64,000 nucleotides of DNA from an uncultured Lachnospiraceae bacterium (lineage in GTDB: Bacteria > Bacillota > Clostridia > Lachnospirales > Lachnospiraceae), in contig CAMXQE010000018.1 in assembly GCA_947246015.1 (NCBI GenBank), positions 1 to 64,000 of the forward strand. The letters run 5' to 3'. This document shows, piece after piece, positions 1 through 8,535 of this stretch. Numbering within the stretch: the first letter of the stretch is position 1; every line of letters begins with the position of its first letter. The notes beneath the pieces are model-generated. The model did not search any database. It was given only the letters and a program-made list of their open reading frames with translations, and was not told the origin of the DNA. The translations under genes were made by a program, and so were the position numbers.

Positions 1-99
1 GTTTGGAACCGGAGGAGAAAGACGGCGGGGAAAGTTTGGAACCGGAGGAGAAAGACGGCGGGGAAAGTTTGGAACCGGAGGAGAAAGAAGACGGGGAAA
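1..99 (+). repeat. 33-bp tandem repeat inside the solute-binding protein gene
   Basis: Three consecutive 33-bp units begin at 1, 34 and 67, each starting GTTTGGAACCGGAGGAGAAA. The first two are identical and the third diverges near its end. The array is cut by the window edge and may be longer. It encodes an acidic 11-residue repeat, likely an extended linker that varies in copy number by slippage. Confidence 0.85.
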
Positions 100-2198
100 A
101 GGAAGCGGGTGAGAGTGCGGAGGAGGAAAGTACGGAAGATGGGAAAGAACAGCCGGAGCGTGGGGAGAATGCGGAAGGGGACGAATTGCAGATAAATTCT
201 CTGGATTCGGAACAGCCTTCCCGCTGTTTTCTCATTTCTCCGGAACAGGAGATAACAGAACTGGAAATACCCTATGAACAGGACAGCTGGTGGTACAACC
301 TGTTTTTTTCCGATGACGGAAGACTTTTTGCCTCTTCCGTAAGCGGGAAAGTTTATGAGTTTGACAGAGAGCAGGGAAGCTGTGAAATGGTAGAAGATTT
401 CGGGGAATGGGTACAGTATCTTACAGTGTGGAAAGAAAAGATGGTCTGTGTTACGCCCAGTGAAATCATCCTCTATGATTTGGCAGCAGGAGAAGTGATA
501 GAGGATAAGGTACTGGATGAATTTGTGGAGTCGCAGATAGGGGAGAAACTGCGTTCTTCCGACGGATACAGCCGGTCTGTACTGGTCATACCGGGGGCAG
601 ATGACAGTTTGTACCTGATATTTGAAAAGGGAATTTACAGGCATGTACTGGGCGGTAATTTGGTGGAACAGTTAGCGGACGGGACGGTTAATTCGCTGAG
701 TAATCCGTCCTGGAGGCTGGGGGACGGGATGTTACTGGCGGATGGGACATTCCTGCTGCTTTTATCGAACGGAAAACTGGCAGGTTATACTTATGATGCG
801 GATATGCCTTCCGTACCGGATATCCGGCTGAAAGCATACAGTCTCGTGGAAAATTCCGGTCTGAAAATGGCAATTGCTTCTTATCAGGCGGAACATCCGG
901 AGGTGTATATCCGGTATGAGATTGGGATGGATGCAGATTCTTCCGCAACGAAAGAGGATGCGCTGAAAAAACTGAATACGGAGATTGCTGCCGGAAACGG
1001 ACCGGATTTCTTTCTGCTGGACGGTATGCCTATAGATTCCTATGTGGAGAAGGGAATACTGGCAGATGTAACTCCCGTTTTGGATGCGCTGGAATCGGGA
1101 ATAACGGAATCAGGAGCATCGGAACCGGACGCAGCAGGAGCATTGGGAGATATTTATTTGCAGAATATTCTCCGGGCTTTTGAAGTGGAAACAGGAATAG
1201 AAATGGAAACAGAGATGGGAACAGAAATAAAAACAGAGGGCAGGGTTTACGCGGTACCAGTCTTATTTTCCCTTCCCCTGGTCGGCGGCAGGGCAGAGGA
1301 TATCGGGCAGATGAAAAATCTGGCTGCCATTGCGGAGCTGGTGGAGCAGTACCGGGAGGAAAAGCCGGAGGGCGGTATCACAGGGGTATTGCGGGAAAAA
1401 GATTTAATCCGCCAGTTTGTTCCGGTATGCGCACCTGCCTGGGAAGGGGAAGACGGGAAATTGCAGGAAGACCGTCTGGAAGAATTTTTTATCCAGATGC
1501 AAAGAATCTGGGATGTGGAAAAGGAGGCAGTTACCGAAAAACAGAAGGAGGAACTGGAATCCTATACTTCAGAGCTTGCACAGTACGGCATGACGGAAAA
1601 GGAAATCGACCTGTCGAGAATCAACGGGATAAATTGGCAGGGAGAGCGGTATATGACGGGCCAGCAGGAATTTGTATTTGGAAGTCTGGAAAGCTCTTTT
1701 GATTTTGACTGGCTGATTTCCTTTTTCCATATCAAAGAAAGGCTGGACGGAGATTTTGCTGCGTATGGCGGTCAGGCGGACGGGGTATTTATTCCAAATA
1801 CCATTGCGGGTATCAGCTGCACTACGGAGCATCCGGAAATTGCCGCCGGGCTTTTGGAAAAGCTGATAAAGGAGAGCTGGGGCGGGTTTGTAACAAATAA
1901 GGAAGAATTACGGAAGGGCCTGCTGGCCAATGCCACAGAGGACGGCGGCAGCTACGGTTCTGTGACCATCATGAAGGAAGACGGGACCAGCATAGGCTAC
2001 AATATTTATCCGGCATCAGGGGAAGATATCGACCGTCTGATACAGATTGCGGAACAGGTGAAAACGCCATATGTGGAAAATGATGTGCTGGAAGATGCAG
2101 TGTGCGAAGCAGGAGAGAAGGTACTGAAAGGGGAAATGACGGTCAGGGAAGGCGTGGAGGAAGTGAAGAAGCGTGTATCCCTTTATATGGCGGAGTAA
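3..2198 (+). CDS. Extracellular solute-binding protein with N-terminal propeller-like domain (5' truncated)
   Basis: The frame is open at the window edge, so the true start and any signal peptide lie upstream. The visible part starts with a glutamate-rich stretch built on an 11-residue repeat (S-L-E-P-E-E-K-D-G-G-E), then about 230 residues with short beta-strand and W/F-x-x-D-G patterns resembling a beta-propeller. From about residue 275 a family 1 solute-binding domain follows (A-S-Y-Q-A-E-H-P-E-V, then G-P-D-F-F-L-L-D). Two MalF/MalG-type permeases follow directly, so it is probably the surface receptor of that importer. Substrate is not predictable. Fusion of a propeller to a binding domain is unusual; the propeller assignment is inference. 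Confidence 0.75.
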   Translation: MEPEEKDGGESLEPEEKDGGESLEPEEKEDGEKEAGESAEEESTEDGKEQPERGENAEGDELQINSLDSEQPSRCFLISPEQEITELEIPYEQDSWWYNLFFSDDGRLFASSVSGKVYEFDREQGSCEMVEDFGEWVQYLTVWKEKMVCVTPSEIILYDLAAGEVIEDKVLDEFVESQIGEKLRSSDGYSRSVLVIPGADDSLYLIFEKGIYRHVLGGNLVEQLADGTVNSLSNPSWRLGDGMLLADGTFLLLLSNGKLAGYTYDADMPSVPDIRLKAYSLVENSGLKMAIASYQAEHPEVYIRYEIGMDADSSATKEDALKKLNTEIAAGNGPDFFLLDGMPIDSYVEKGILADVTPVLDALESGITESGASEPDAAGALGDIYLQNILRAFEVETGIEMETEMGTEIKTEGRVYAVPVLFSLPLVGGRAEDIGQMKNLAAIAELVEQYREEKPEGGITGVLREKDLIRQFVPVCAPAWEGEDGKLQEDRLEEFFIQMQRIWDVEKEAVTEKQKEELESYTSELAQYGMTEKEIDLSRINGINWQGERYMTGQQEFVFGSLESSFDFDWLISFFHIKERLDGDFAAYGGQADGVFIPNTIAGISCTTEHPEIAAGLLEKLIKESWGGFVTNKEELRKGLLANATEDGGSYGSVTIMKEDGTSIGYNIYPASGEDIDRLIQIAEQVKTPYVENDVLEDAVCEAGEKVLKGEMTVREGVEEVKKRVSLYMAE

Positions 2199-2248
2199 TA
2201 TGACGGGCTGAGTGGTTATGAGATTAGGAAAAGAAAGGAACGGGATGG

Positions 2249-3112
2249 ATGATGGGAAGAAAAAGGGCGTGGATATTTTTTCTGTTCCCCAGTTTTGCAG
2301 GGGTGCTCTTATTTGTAGTCTGCCCTTTTGCAGATGTGGTAAGGCGTTCTTTTCTGACCGCCATAACCGGAACATTCGTGGGTTTGCAAAATTACCGGAT
2401 GATTTTCGGGAATACGGCATTCCGTACGGCGGTGAAGAATACTTTTCTGTTTACAGGCTTCAGTATTCCGCTGCTGGTGGCGCTGGGGCTGGCAGTTTCG
2501 CTGGCGCTGTCCCGGGTGAAACGGGTACGGCTGATAAAATCCCTCTACCTGTTTCCGATGGCAATGCCTACGGCGGCAATCGCGATTGTGTGGAAGATGC
2601 TGTTTTACAAGCAGGGCTTTGTGAATAAATATCTGCTGCGGCTGGCAGCTGCGGGGAATCCTGACACCGTCGCTGCTCCCATAGATTATCTCGGAACAGG
2701 TGCCGCTTTTTTCCTGCTCTGTGCGACTTACATATGGAAGAATCTCGGTTATACGATTGTGCTCTGGCTGGCAGGAATCATGGGCATCAACGGGGAAATG
2801 CTGGAAGCAGCCAAAGTGGACGGGGCAGGAAACATGCAGCGGCTGTTTTATGTGCTGCTGCCCAATTTAAAGGGGAGCATGTATACCATTGTGGTATTGT
2901 CCTTTCTGAATTCTTTTAAGATATACCGGGAGGCTTATCTGGTTGCCGGAGCTTATCCTCATGAGAGCATTTATATGCTGCAGCATTTGTTCAATAACTG
3001 GTTTGTGAATCTGGATTTGGATAAGATGGCTGCGGCTGCGGTGGTCTGCGGTATTGTGTTTCTGGCAGGGACTTTGCTGCTTTGGCGGGCGTGGGATGAC
3101 AGGGAGGTATGA
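2249..3112 (+). CDS. ABC transporter permease, MalF/UgpA type
   Basis: Inner-membrane permease of a CUT1-type sugar importer, 287 residues with about six hydrophobic segments, the first at residues 8-30. The cytoplasmic EAA loop that contacts the ATPase is clear: E-M-L-E-A-A-K-V-D-G-A-G near residue 190, followed by F-Y-V-L-L-P-N-L. An AGGA motif sits about ten bases before the ATG. It lies 50 bp after the binding protein and 3 bp before the second permease, so the three are one operon. No ATPase gene is present; many Firmicutes importers of this class use a shared MsmX-type ATPase encoded elsewhere. Confidence 0.9.
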   Translation: MMGRKRAWIFFLFPSFAGVLLFVVCPFADVVRRSFLTAITGTFVGLQNYRMIFGNTAFRTAVKNTFLFTGFSIPLLVALGLAVSLALSRVKRVRLIKSLYLFPMAMPTAAIAIVWKMLFYKQGFVNKYLLRLAAAGNPDTVAAPIDYLGTGAAFFLLCATYIWKNLGYTIVLWLAGIMGINGEMLEAAKVDGAGNMQRLFYVLLPNLKGSMYTIVVLSFLNSFKIYREAYLVAGAYPHESIYMLQHLFNNWFVNLDLDKMAAAAVVCGIVFLAGTLLLWRAWDDREV

Positions 3113-3115
3113 AGA

Positions 3116-4006
3116 ATGGAGTATGTGGTGAATCATATGATAAATCGTGTTTTAAAAAAAGGAAAGTGGAAAAACGGTCTGGTGGAAGCTGCCCTGTTGC
3201 TGCCTTCTTTGCTTGTGTGTATTCCCATTTTGATTCTGATTACCGGTTCCGTTATGGGACGGGGGGAACTGGCGGTGTATCTTCGTCCGGTTTTGGGGGA
3301 AGCCGAAGGGTATATTACATGGAAACTGATGCCGGATTATCCCACGTTTGCGAATTATAAGCGGCTGTTGCTGGAAACGCCTCAGTTTTTCGTGCTTTTC
3401 TGGAATTCCATGGGGATGGTGACAGCTATTTTGCTTGGGCAGCTGGCGGTGGGCATACCGGCGGCATGGGCGTTTGCAGCATATGAGTTTCCGTTCCGCA
3501 GATGGATACTGACGCTGTATATCGTGCTGATGCTCCTTCCGTTTCAGGTAACGATGCTTTCTTCTTATCTTGTATTAGATGGCATGGGAATTATGAATAC
3601 GCAGAAAGCAATTGTGCTGCCTGCCATATTTTCTACCTTTCCCGTATTTGTCTGTTATGGGGGATTTTCGCAGATTCCGAAGGAAATGCTGGATGCGGCA
3701 AGGATAGACGGAGCCGGGGAATGGCTGATTTTCATGAAATTTGCCCTGCCTTTGGGGAAAGGGGGGATTCTTTCTGCAATGGTGCTGGGATTTTTGGAAT
3801 ACTGGAACCTGATGGAACAGCCGCTTGCTTTTCTGGAGGACAAGGCGCTGTGGCCTTTGTCACTGTATCTGCCGGAAATTACGTGGGCACAGGCAGGGTA
3901 TGCGTTTGCAGCTTCGGTGATTACACTGGTTCCGGCGGTGTTTGTGTTTTTAATGGGGCAGGATTATCTGGAGAGGGGAATTGTGTATGCAGGGCTGAAA
4001 GGGTGA
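3116..4006 (+). CDS. ABC transporter permease, MalG/UgpE type
   Basis: Second permease of the importer, 296 residues. The N-terminal hydrophobic segment (about residues 25-48) is followed by an extracellular loop and five more membrane segments. The EAA motif reads E-M-L-D-A-A-R-I-D-G-A-G with a following F-A-L-P-L-G-K. It pairs with the MalF-type gene ending 3 bp upstream. The spacing to the following HlyD-like gene (about 110 bp, with three copies of a GCAGAAAAAA-type microrepeat at 4034-4064) leaves co-transcription likely but not proven. Confidence 0.9.
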   Translation: MEYVVNHMINRVLKKGKWKNGLVEAALLLPSLLVCIPILILITGSVMGRGELAVYLRPVLGEAEGYITWKLMPDYPTFANYKRLLLETPQFFVLFWNSMGMVTAILLGQLAVGIPAAWAFAAYEFPFRRWILTLYIVLMLLPFQVTMLSSYLVLDGMGIMNTQKAIVLPAIFSTFPVFVCYGGFSQIPKEMLDAARIDGAGEWLIFMKFALPLGKGGILSAMVLGFLEYWNLMEQPLAFLEDKALWPLSLYLPEITWAQAGYAFAASVITLVPAVFVFLMGQDYLERGIVYAGLKG

Positions 4007-4117
4007 GCAGATGAGGAACCGGGAGAGAAAAAGGGCAGAAAAAAAGCAGAAAAAAAGCAGAAAAAAGAGATGACAGGAAGGGCAGTTACGGAACCGGAAT
4101 AGTGGGAGGATGTGTGA

Positions 4118-5791
4118 ATGGAGGAAGTAAGACGGAAGGAAGAAGCCGGCGGGAATGCGGAAGTAGGCGGTTTAGGCGGTCTGTTTATGGGAAGGAGAAG
4201 GACGGTTGCAGGATTTGCAATGTTTCTCGTGCTTATGTGGGTGTGTACTCTGGTTTCAAAAGTGATTTATACATCGAAACTGCCGCAGGTGCAGGCGGCG
4301 GAGACGGAGCGGAAGCGGATTGAACATGTTGTGGAAAGCGACGGGATTGTGAAGCAGGGGAGTGAGCGGGCAATTCATACGCTGGCGGGGCTGCGGGTGG
4401 AGAAAATCAGTGTGCGGGCAGGGGATGCAGTGGAAAAGGGGGATGTATTGTTTACACTGGATCAGGAAGATTTGGAAGAACTGATAGCAGGAAGGGAGCT
4501 GGAAGCGGCAAAACTGGAGTATCAGATTGCGGACCTGCAGAAAAACCGTCAGCTTTCCGCACAGGAGAAGGACAGGCAGAGGGAACGTGCCGGAGAGGAT
4601 TATGAAACAGCAGTGGATGCGGCGGGACGGGGAGTAAGCCGGGCGGATACGGCATTGCAGGAGGCAAATCAGAAACTGGATAAGCACTTAGAGGACGGGG
4701 CGGATGTGACTTCACCGGAAGGGAGAGAGCGCGCCAGACAGGAATATGAAAACTGGGTAAAGCATGGGGACGAGCTGGAAGCTACGGTTTCGGGGAACCG
4801 GGTCAGTGTGGCGGAGAAGGAGAAGCGTCTGGCAGCTTTGCAGGATGGCGGTTCCCCCCAGGAAATTGCCGGAGCGCAGGAGGAGCTGGAAGCGGCAAAA
4901 GAAAATTTGCAGGCGGCGCAGGCAGCTTATGAGAAATATCAGCAAAACCCCATGCAGAAGCCGGATTTTACCGCAGAGGATGCGGTGAAAAAAGCATGGG
5001 AAGCAGAAAAAAGCAGTCTGGAAAGCGGTGTGCGGGACGCCGGATACGGAAAGGAAGATGCACAGCTTTCAGGGGAAGCTGGTATCAGGAATGCGGAGCG
5101 GAATCAGGAGGATGCGCTGGTGCAGTCCCAGGCGGACAGTACGTTGGAAATCTATCAGTTAGAGCTTAAGAGCCTGAAAAAAGAAATCGAAAAATACCGC
5201 AGCATATATCAGGCAGAAGGACAGGTAGCCAGCGAAGTGGACGGCACCGTGACAAGGGTTAATCTGACGGCGGGAGAACGTACCACGGACGGGGCTGCCG
5301 TAGTATGTGCGGATAAGGAAATCCCTTATCAGTTTGAAACGCTTCTTGCGAAGGAACAGAAAAAGTATGTGAATCAGGGGGATACGGTGACTTTGAAAAC
5401 AGCGCAGGGTGAGGAAGAACTGGAAGTGGACTATATGGAAGAAGACGGAAGCGGTTCTTACCGGGCAGTGGTTTATCTTCCGCAGGGAAAAGGGGAGCTG
5501 GGAATGAGCGGAACCATGCGCCGCAGTGCAGCATCGGAAAGTTACAATTGCTGCATTCCGGCGGCAGCCTTGCACAGTGAAAGCAGTGGCCGCTATTTTA
5601 TTTATGTGGTCGGGGAACGGGACGGGATTTTGGGAAAAGAGTATTATGCACAGCTGCGTTATGTAGAGGTATTGGATCAGAATGAAAGTTATGCGGCATT
5701 GAAGGAGGGGGCGCTGTCGGGAGAAGAACAGGTGATTACGGGATTTGATAAGGAGATAGCAAATGGGGCGGCGGTACGGTATGAAGAGTAG
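4118..5791 (+). CDS. HlyD/RND-type membrane fusion (adaptor) protein
   Basis: 557 residues. One transmembrane helix at about residues 30-52 anchors the protein, followed by a lipoyl/barrel-sandwich half (G-I-V-K-Q-G...V-S-V-R-A-G-D-A-V-E-K-G-D-V-L-F-T), a long alpha-helical coiled coil rich in E, A, Q and K (about residues 120-370), the second lipoyl half (V-D-G-T-V-T-R-V-N-L) and beta-rich C-terminal domains. Such adaptors normally work with exporters. Here the neighbours are import-type permeases, so the partner is uncertain. GGGAGG precedes the ATG at a usual distance. Confidence 0.8.
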   Translation: MEEVRRKEEAGGNAEVGGLGGLFMGRRRTVAGFAMFLVLMWVCTLVSKVIYTSKLPQVQAAETERKRIEHVVESDGIVKQGSERAIHTLAGLRVEKISVRAGDAVEKGDVLFTLDQEDLEELIAGRELEAAKLEYQIADLQKNRQLSAQEKDRQRERAGEDYETAVDAAGRGVSRADTALQEANQKLDKHLEDGADVTSPEGRERARQEYENWVKHGDELEATVSGNRVSVAEKEKRLAALQDGGSPQEIAGAQEELEAAKENLQAAQAAYEKYQQNPMQKPDFTAEDAVKKAWEAEKSSLESGVRDAGYGKEDAQLSGEAGIRNAERNQEDALVQSQADSTLEIYQLELKSLKKEIEKYRSIYQAEGQVASEVDGTVTRVNLTAGERTTDGAAVVCADKEIPYQFETLLAKEQKKYVNQGDTVTLKTAQGEEELEVDYMEEDGSGSYRAVVYLPQGKGELGMSGTMRRSAASESYNCCIPAAALHSESSGRYFIYVVGERDGILGKEYYAQLRYVEVLDQNESYAALKEGALSGEEQVITGFDKEIANGAAVRYEE

Positions 5792-5824
5792 CAGGGTATT
5801 TATTAATGAAAAAGGTAATTTACA

Positions 5825-5833
5825 TGGTACAAT
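5825..5833 (+). promoter_or_regulatory. Extended -10 promoter candidate for the AraC-type gene
   Basis: TGGTACAAT is an extended -10 element about 110 bp upstream of the AraC-type start. No good -35 hexamer is visible. Confidence 0.4.
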
Positions 5834-5943
5834 AGTGATAAGGAACGGATTGATTAAAATAACAAAACGGACATAAGTGAGCACGGAATGTCAGGACTTT
5901 TTACGGATAGGCCAATAAAATATATGACAGGAGGAGGCTGCGT

Positions 5944-6783
5944 ATGGAATGGGTGCAATCAGTGAATAAGGCGATAGAATATATGGAAACGCATTTGACA
6001 GAAGATATACATTGTGAGGATGTTTCCAGACAGATACATATTTCGTCATTCCACTTTCAAAGAATGTTTAACCTTTTAACAGGTATGACTGTGGGCGAAT
6101 ACATCAGAAAAAGAAGATTGTCTCTGGCTGGGGAAGAATTAACAAGGCAGAACTCAAAAGTTATTGATGTTGCATTTAAATATGCCTATCATTCGCCGGA
6201 AAGCTTTACGAAAGCATTTACCAGATTTCATGGGATTGCTCCAAGTCAGGTCAAAAAGGGGAATGAACTGAAATCCTTTAATAAGCTTGTTGTTAAAATA
6301 TCAGTGGAAGGTGGGACTATCATGGATTACCGTATCGAGAGGAAAGAAGAATTCAGGCTGCTTGTATATGCCAGAATGTTTACAGAGGAGAGCAGCGAAA
6401 AAGGAATTCCTGCATTTTGGGAAGAATATTATCAAAAGGAAGTTTATAAAAAGGCGCCAGGCTATTTAGGTATTTGTGCACAGGAAAAAGACGGTGCCGG
6501 GGAGTTTATGTATGGAATAGGATGCGATGCCGATGATGTGAAAGAAATACCGGAAGATTTTCATGTTATCCGTATTCCGGCTTATACATGGGCTATTTTT
6601 AAATGTGTAGGGCCAACACCGGATGCGATTCAAAAAACGTGGGAAGATATTTACCGTGAGTGGCTTCCGGGAGCAGATTATGAATTGATACCTGATTATG
6701 ATATCGAAAATTATTTACCGGGTGATAACACTTCCTGTGATTATGTTAGCGAAATTTGGATTCCTGTAATGGAAAAGATTTAA
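5944..6783 (+). CDS. AraC-family regulator with GyrI-like effector-binding domain
   Basis: 279 residues. Residues 1-105 carry the two helix-turn-helix units of the AraC/XylS family (I-S-S-F-H-F-Q-R-M-F, then A-F-K-Y-A-Y-H-S-P-E-S-F-T-K-A-F). Residues about 125-279 match the GyrI-like/SOUL-type ligand-binding fold found in Rob and BmrR relatives (E-F-R-L-L-V-Y-A-R at the start, V-I-R-I-P-A-Y-T-W-A-I-F near the end). It would bind a small, often amphipathic or drug-like compound and regulate a target promoter. No transporter or efflux target is adjacent. A strong GGAGGAGG lies before the start. Confidence 0.9.
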   Translation: MEWVQSVNKAIEYMETHLTEDIHCEDVSRQIHISSFHFQRMFNLLTGMTVGEYIRKRRLSLAGEELTRQNSKVIDVAFKYAYHSPESFTKAFTRFHGIAPSQVKKGNELKSFNKLVVKISVEGGTIMDYRIERKEEFRLLVYARMFTEESSEKGIPAFWEEYYQKEVYKKAPGYLGICAQEKDGAGEFMYGIGCDADDVKEIPEDFHVIRIPAYTWAIFKCVGPTPDAIQKTWEDIYREWLPGADYELIPDYDIENYLPGDNTSCDYVSEIWIPVMEKI

Positions 6784-6819
6784 ATATGGGGAAATAGATT
6801 TTGGAACCGATAAAACAGC

Positions 6820-6847
6820 TTGAAAAGGTTTATAAATTTGATATAAT
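6820..6847 (+). promoter_or_regulatory. Vegetative promoter for bacteriohemerythrin
   Basis: TTGAAA at 6820-6825 and TATAAT at 6842-6847 with a 16-base spacer, about 65 bp before the chosen start. Confidence 0.65.
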
Positions 6848-6910
6848 GAAGGTACAATGATAAGCAATAGTTTTTACCGGCGGTATCATATCGGGAAAGG
6901 CAGGTGCGCT

Positions 6911-7300
6911 ATGTATGAGTTGAAAGAGGAATATTTAACAGGAATAGAGCAGATTGACAGAGAACACCGTGTCCTGTTTGAAATTGCGGACGAAATCTAT
7001 CAGCTGTGCGAGAATGAATTTGTGCCGGATAAGTATGATCATATCGTGAACCTGCTGCAAAGGCTGAAGCAGTATGCAATTATGCATTTCGAGCATGAAG
7101 AGGCGTATATGGAAAGTATCCATTATAAAAAAATGTTTACACAGAAAATCCAGCACGACAACTTTAAAAGGAAGCTGGAAACCATGGATTTGGAAATCAT
7201 TGATGATAATCAGGATCAGGCCGTTGAGGAGCTTTTAAAGTTTGTGACGGACTGGCTGGTGGAACATATCATGGGGACGGATAAACAGATTGGGAAGTAG
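6911..7300 (+). CDS. Bacteriohemerythrin
   Basis: 129 residues from the ATG at 6911, preceded by GGGAAAGG; an upstream ATG at 6857 would add 18 residues unlike the family. Four-helix bundle that binds a diiron-oxo centre and O2. Visible ligands include H in I-D-R-E-H-R-V-L-F-E, the H-F-E-H-E-E motif of helix 2, Q-H-D-N-F in helix 3 and the terminal H-I-M-G-T-D. Roles in oxygen scavenging or sensing are typical in anaerobic, motile bacteria. It has its own promoter and is followed 47 bp later by a LacI-type gene. Confidence 0.93.
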   Translation: MYELKEEYLTGIEQIDREHRVLFEIADEIYQLCENEFVPDKYDHIVNLLQRLKQYAIMHFEHEEAYMESIHYKKMFTQKIQHDNFKRKLETMDLEIIDDNQDQAVEELLKFVTDWLVEHIMGTDKQIGK

Positions 7301-7347
7301 GACGGGAGAGGAACAGGTAAGAAAACCACGAAAGGAAAGTGCCGGTC

Positions 7348-8337
7348 ATGGTGTCCATTAGAGATGTCGCGAAACATGCGGGGGTTGCGATTTCCACGGT
7401 TTCCAAGGTATTGAACCATTACCCGAATGTAAGCGAAGAGACGAAACAAAAAGTAAATCAGGCGGTGGAGGAACTGAATTTTGTGCCAAATTCCGTAGCG
7501 GCGGCCCTGTCATCCAAACAGTCGGGACGGGTGGCGCTGATTTTGAAGATGAATACCAAAACGCAGGCAATCGATGAAATTGATATGCAGTATCTTTCGG
7601 GTGCAATCAACAGGGCGACGGAACTGGGTCTGGATGTGATTACTTTCTTTTACTCCATGTTTGAAGGAAAGTCGGCGGAGGAAGTGACCAGATACCTGTT
7701 GTCCCAGAGCATCCACGGGATTATTGTCTACGGGATATCCAAGGAGGATAAGGTGCTGCATAAGCTTATTTCCTCGCAGGTTTTCAAAGCGGTAGTGGTA
7801 GATGCGCCCGTTTGCAGTGAAAACACTTCTTCGGTCTGGATAGACCAGGAGAAAGCGCAGTATGATGTGGCGCGCAAGACGGTGGAGGAAAACGGCAGCA
7901 AAAGTATCCTTTATATTGCCGGAAAGAAAAACGGCTATGTGAGCGAAGAACGTATGAAGGGAATCCGGCGGCTGACGGAGGAGAAAGGGCTGAAGCTGCT
8001 CATACGGAACGGAGAATTTTCCGAACTGCAGGCGAGGAATATTACATTCCGGAATGCAAGGAATAGAGATGCGGTGGTATGCGCCTCCGACCTTATGGCC
8101 ATCGGGGCGATGCGGGCGTTGATGGAAATGGATATATTCCGCCCGGTGTGCGGGTTTGACGGGATTATCTTAATGGGTTATGCCGGGAAGCAGATGAATA
8201 CTGTAAGGCAGGATTTTGCAGGGATTTCCGCAGCGGCAGTGGAGGAGCTGCACAGACTGATGGAAGGGGGCACAGGCAGGAATCTGGTGCTGGATTACAG
8301 CATCGTCAGGATGAAGTATTTGGATATTATCTGTTAA
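7348..8337 (+). CDS. LacI-family transcriptional regulator
   Basis: 329 residues from the ATG at 7348; GTG codons at 7339 and 7351 are alternatives. AAGGAA lies about ten bases upstream. Residues 1-55 hold the HTH and hinge (I-R-D-V-A-K-H-A-G-V-A-I-S-T-V-S-K-V-L-N) and the rest is a periplasmic-binding-protein-like sensor domain. The glycogen phosphorylase gene follows, with a perfect 12-bp palindrome of LacI-operator type at 8384-8395 between them. The simplest inference is local control of glycogen or maltodextrin use. Confidence 0.9.
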   Translation: MVSIRDVAKHAGVAISTVSKVLNHYPNVSEETKQKVNQAVEELNFVPNSVAAALSSKQSGRVALILKMNTKTQAIDEIDMQYLSGAINRATELGLDVITFFYSMFEGKSAEEVTRYLLSQSIHGIIVYGISKEDKVLHKLISSQVFKAVVVDAPVCSENTSSVWIDQEKAQYDVARKTVEENGSKSILYIAGKKNGYVSEERMKGIRRLTEEKGLKLLIRNGEFSELQARNITFRNARNRDAVVCASDLMAIGAMRALMEMDIFRPVCGFDGIILMGYAGKQMNTVRQDFAGISAAAVEELHRLMEGGTGRNLVLDYSIVRMKYLDIIC

Positions 8338-8383
8338 AATCTTACAAAATAAATTGAAAAAAATGTGTATTTTGACAATTGCA

Positions 8384-8395
8384 GAAAACGTTTTC
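8384..8395. promoter_or_regulatory. LacI/CcpA-type operator palindrome upstream of glgP
   Basis: GAAAACGTTTTC is perfectly self-complementary with the central CG typical of LacI/GalR-family operators. It lies seven bases after a TTGACA hexamer (8372-8377). No convincing -10 is seen at 17 bases. Confidence 0.6.
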
Positions 8396-8535
8396 CTGTG
8401 GTAACTTACTCTTAGAGGCACGGATTGGACGGCGTTGGCAGGAAAAAAAGAGAGAAAAAACGCAATAAAATCAGGAAGCATGGCAAACATGAATGATATA
8501 AAATAACTATATTATAAAAAAGAGAGGTAAAAAGT

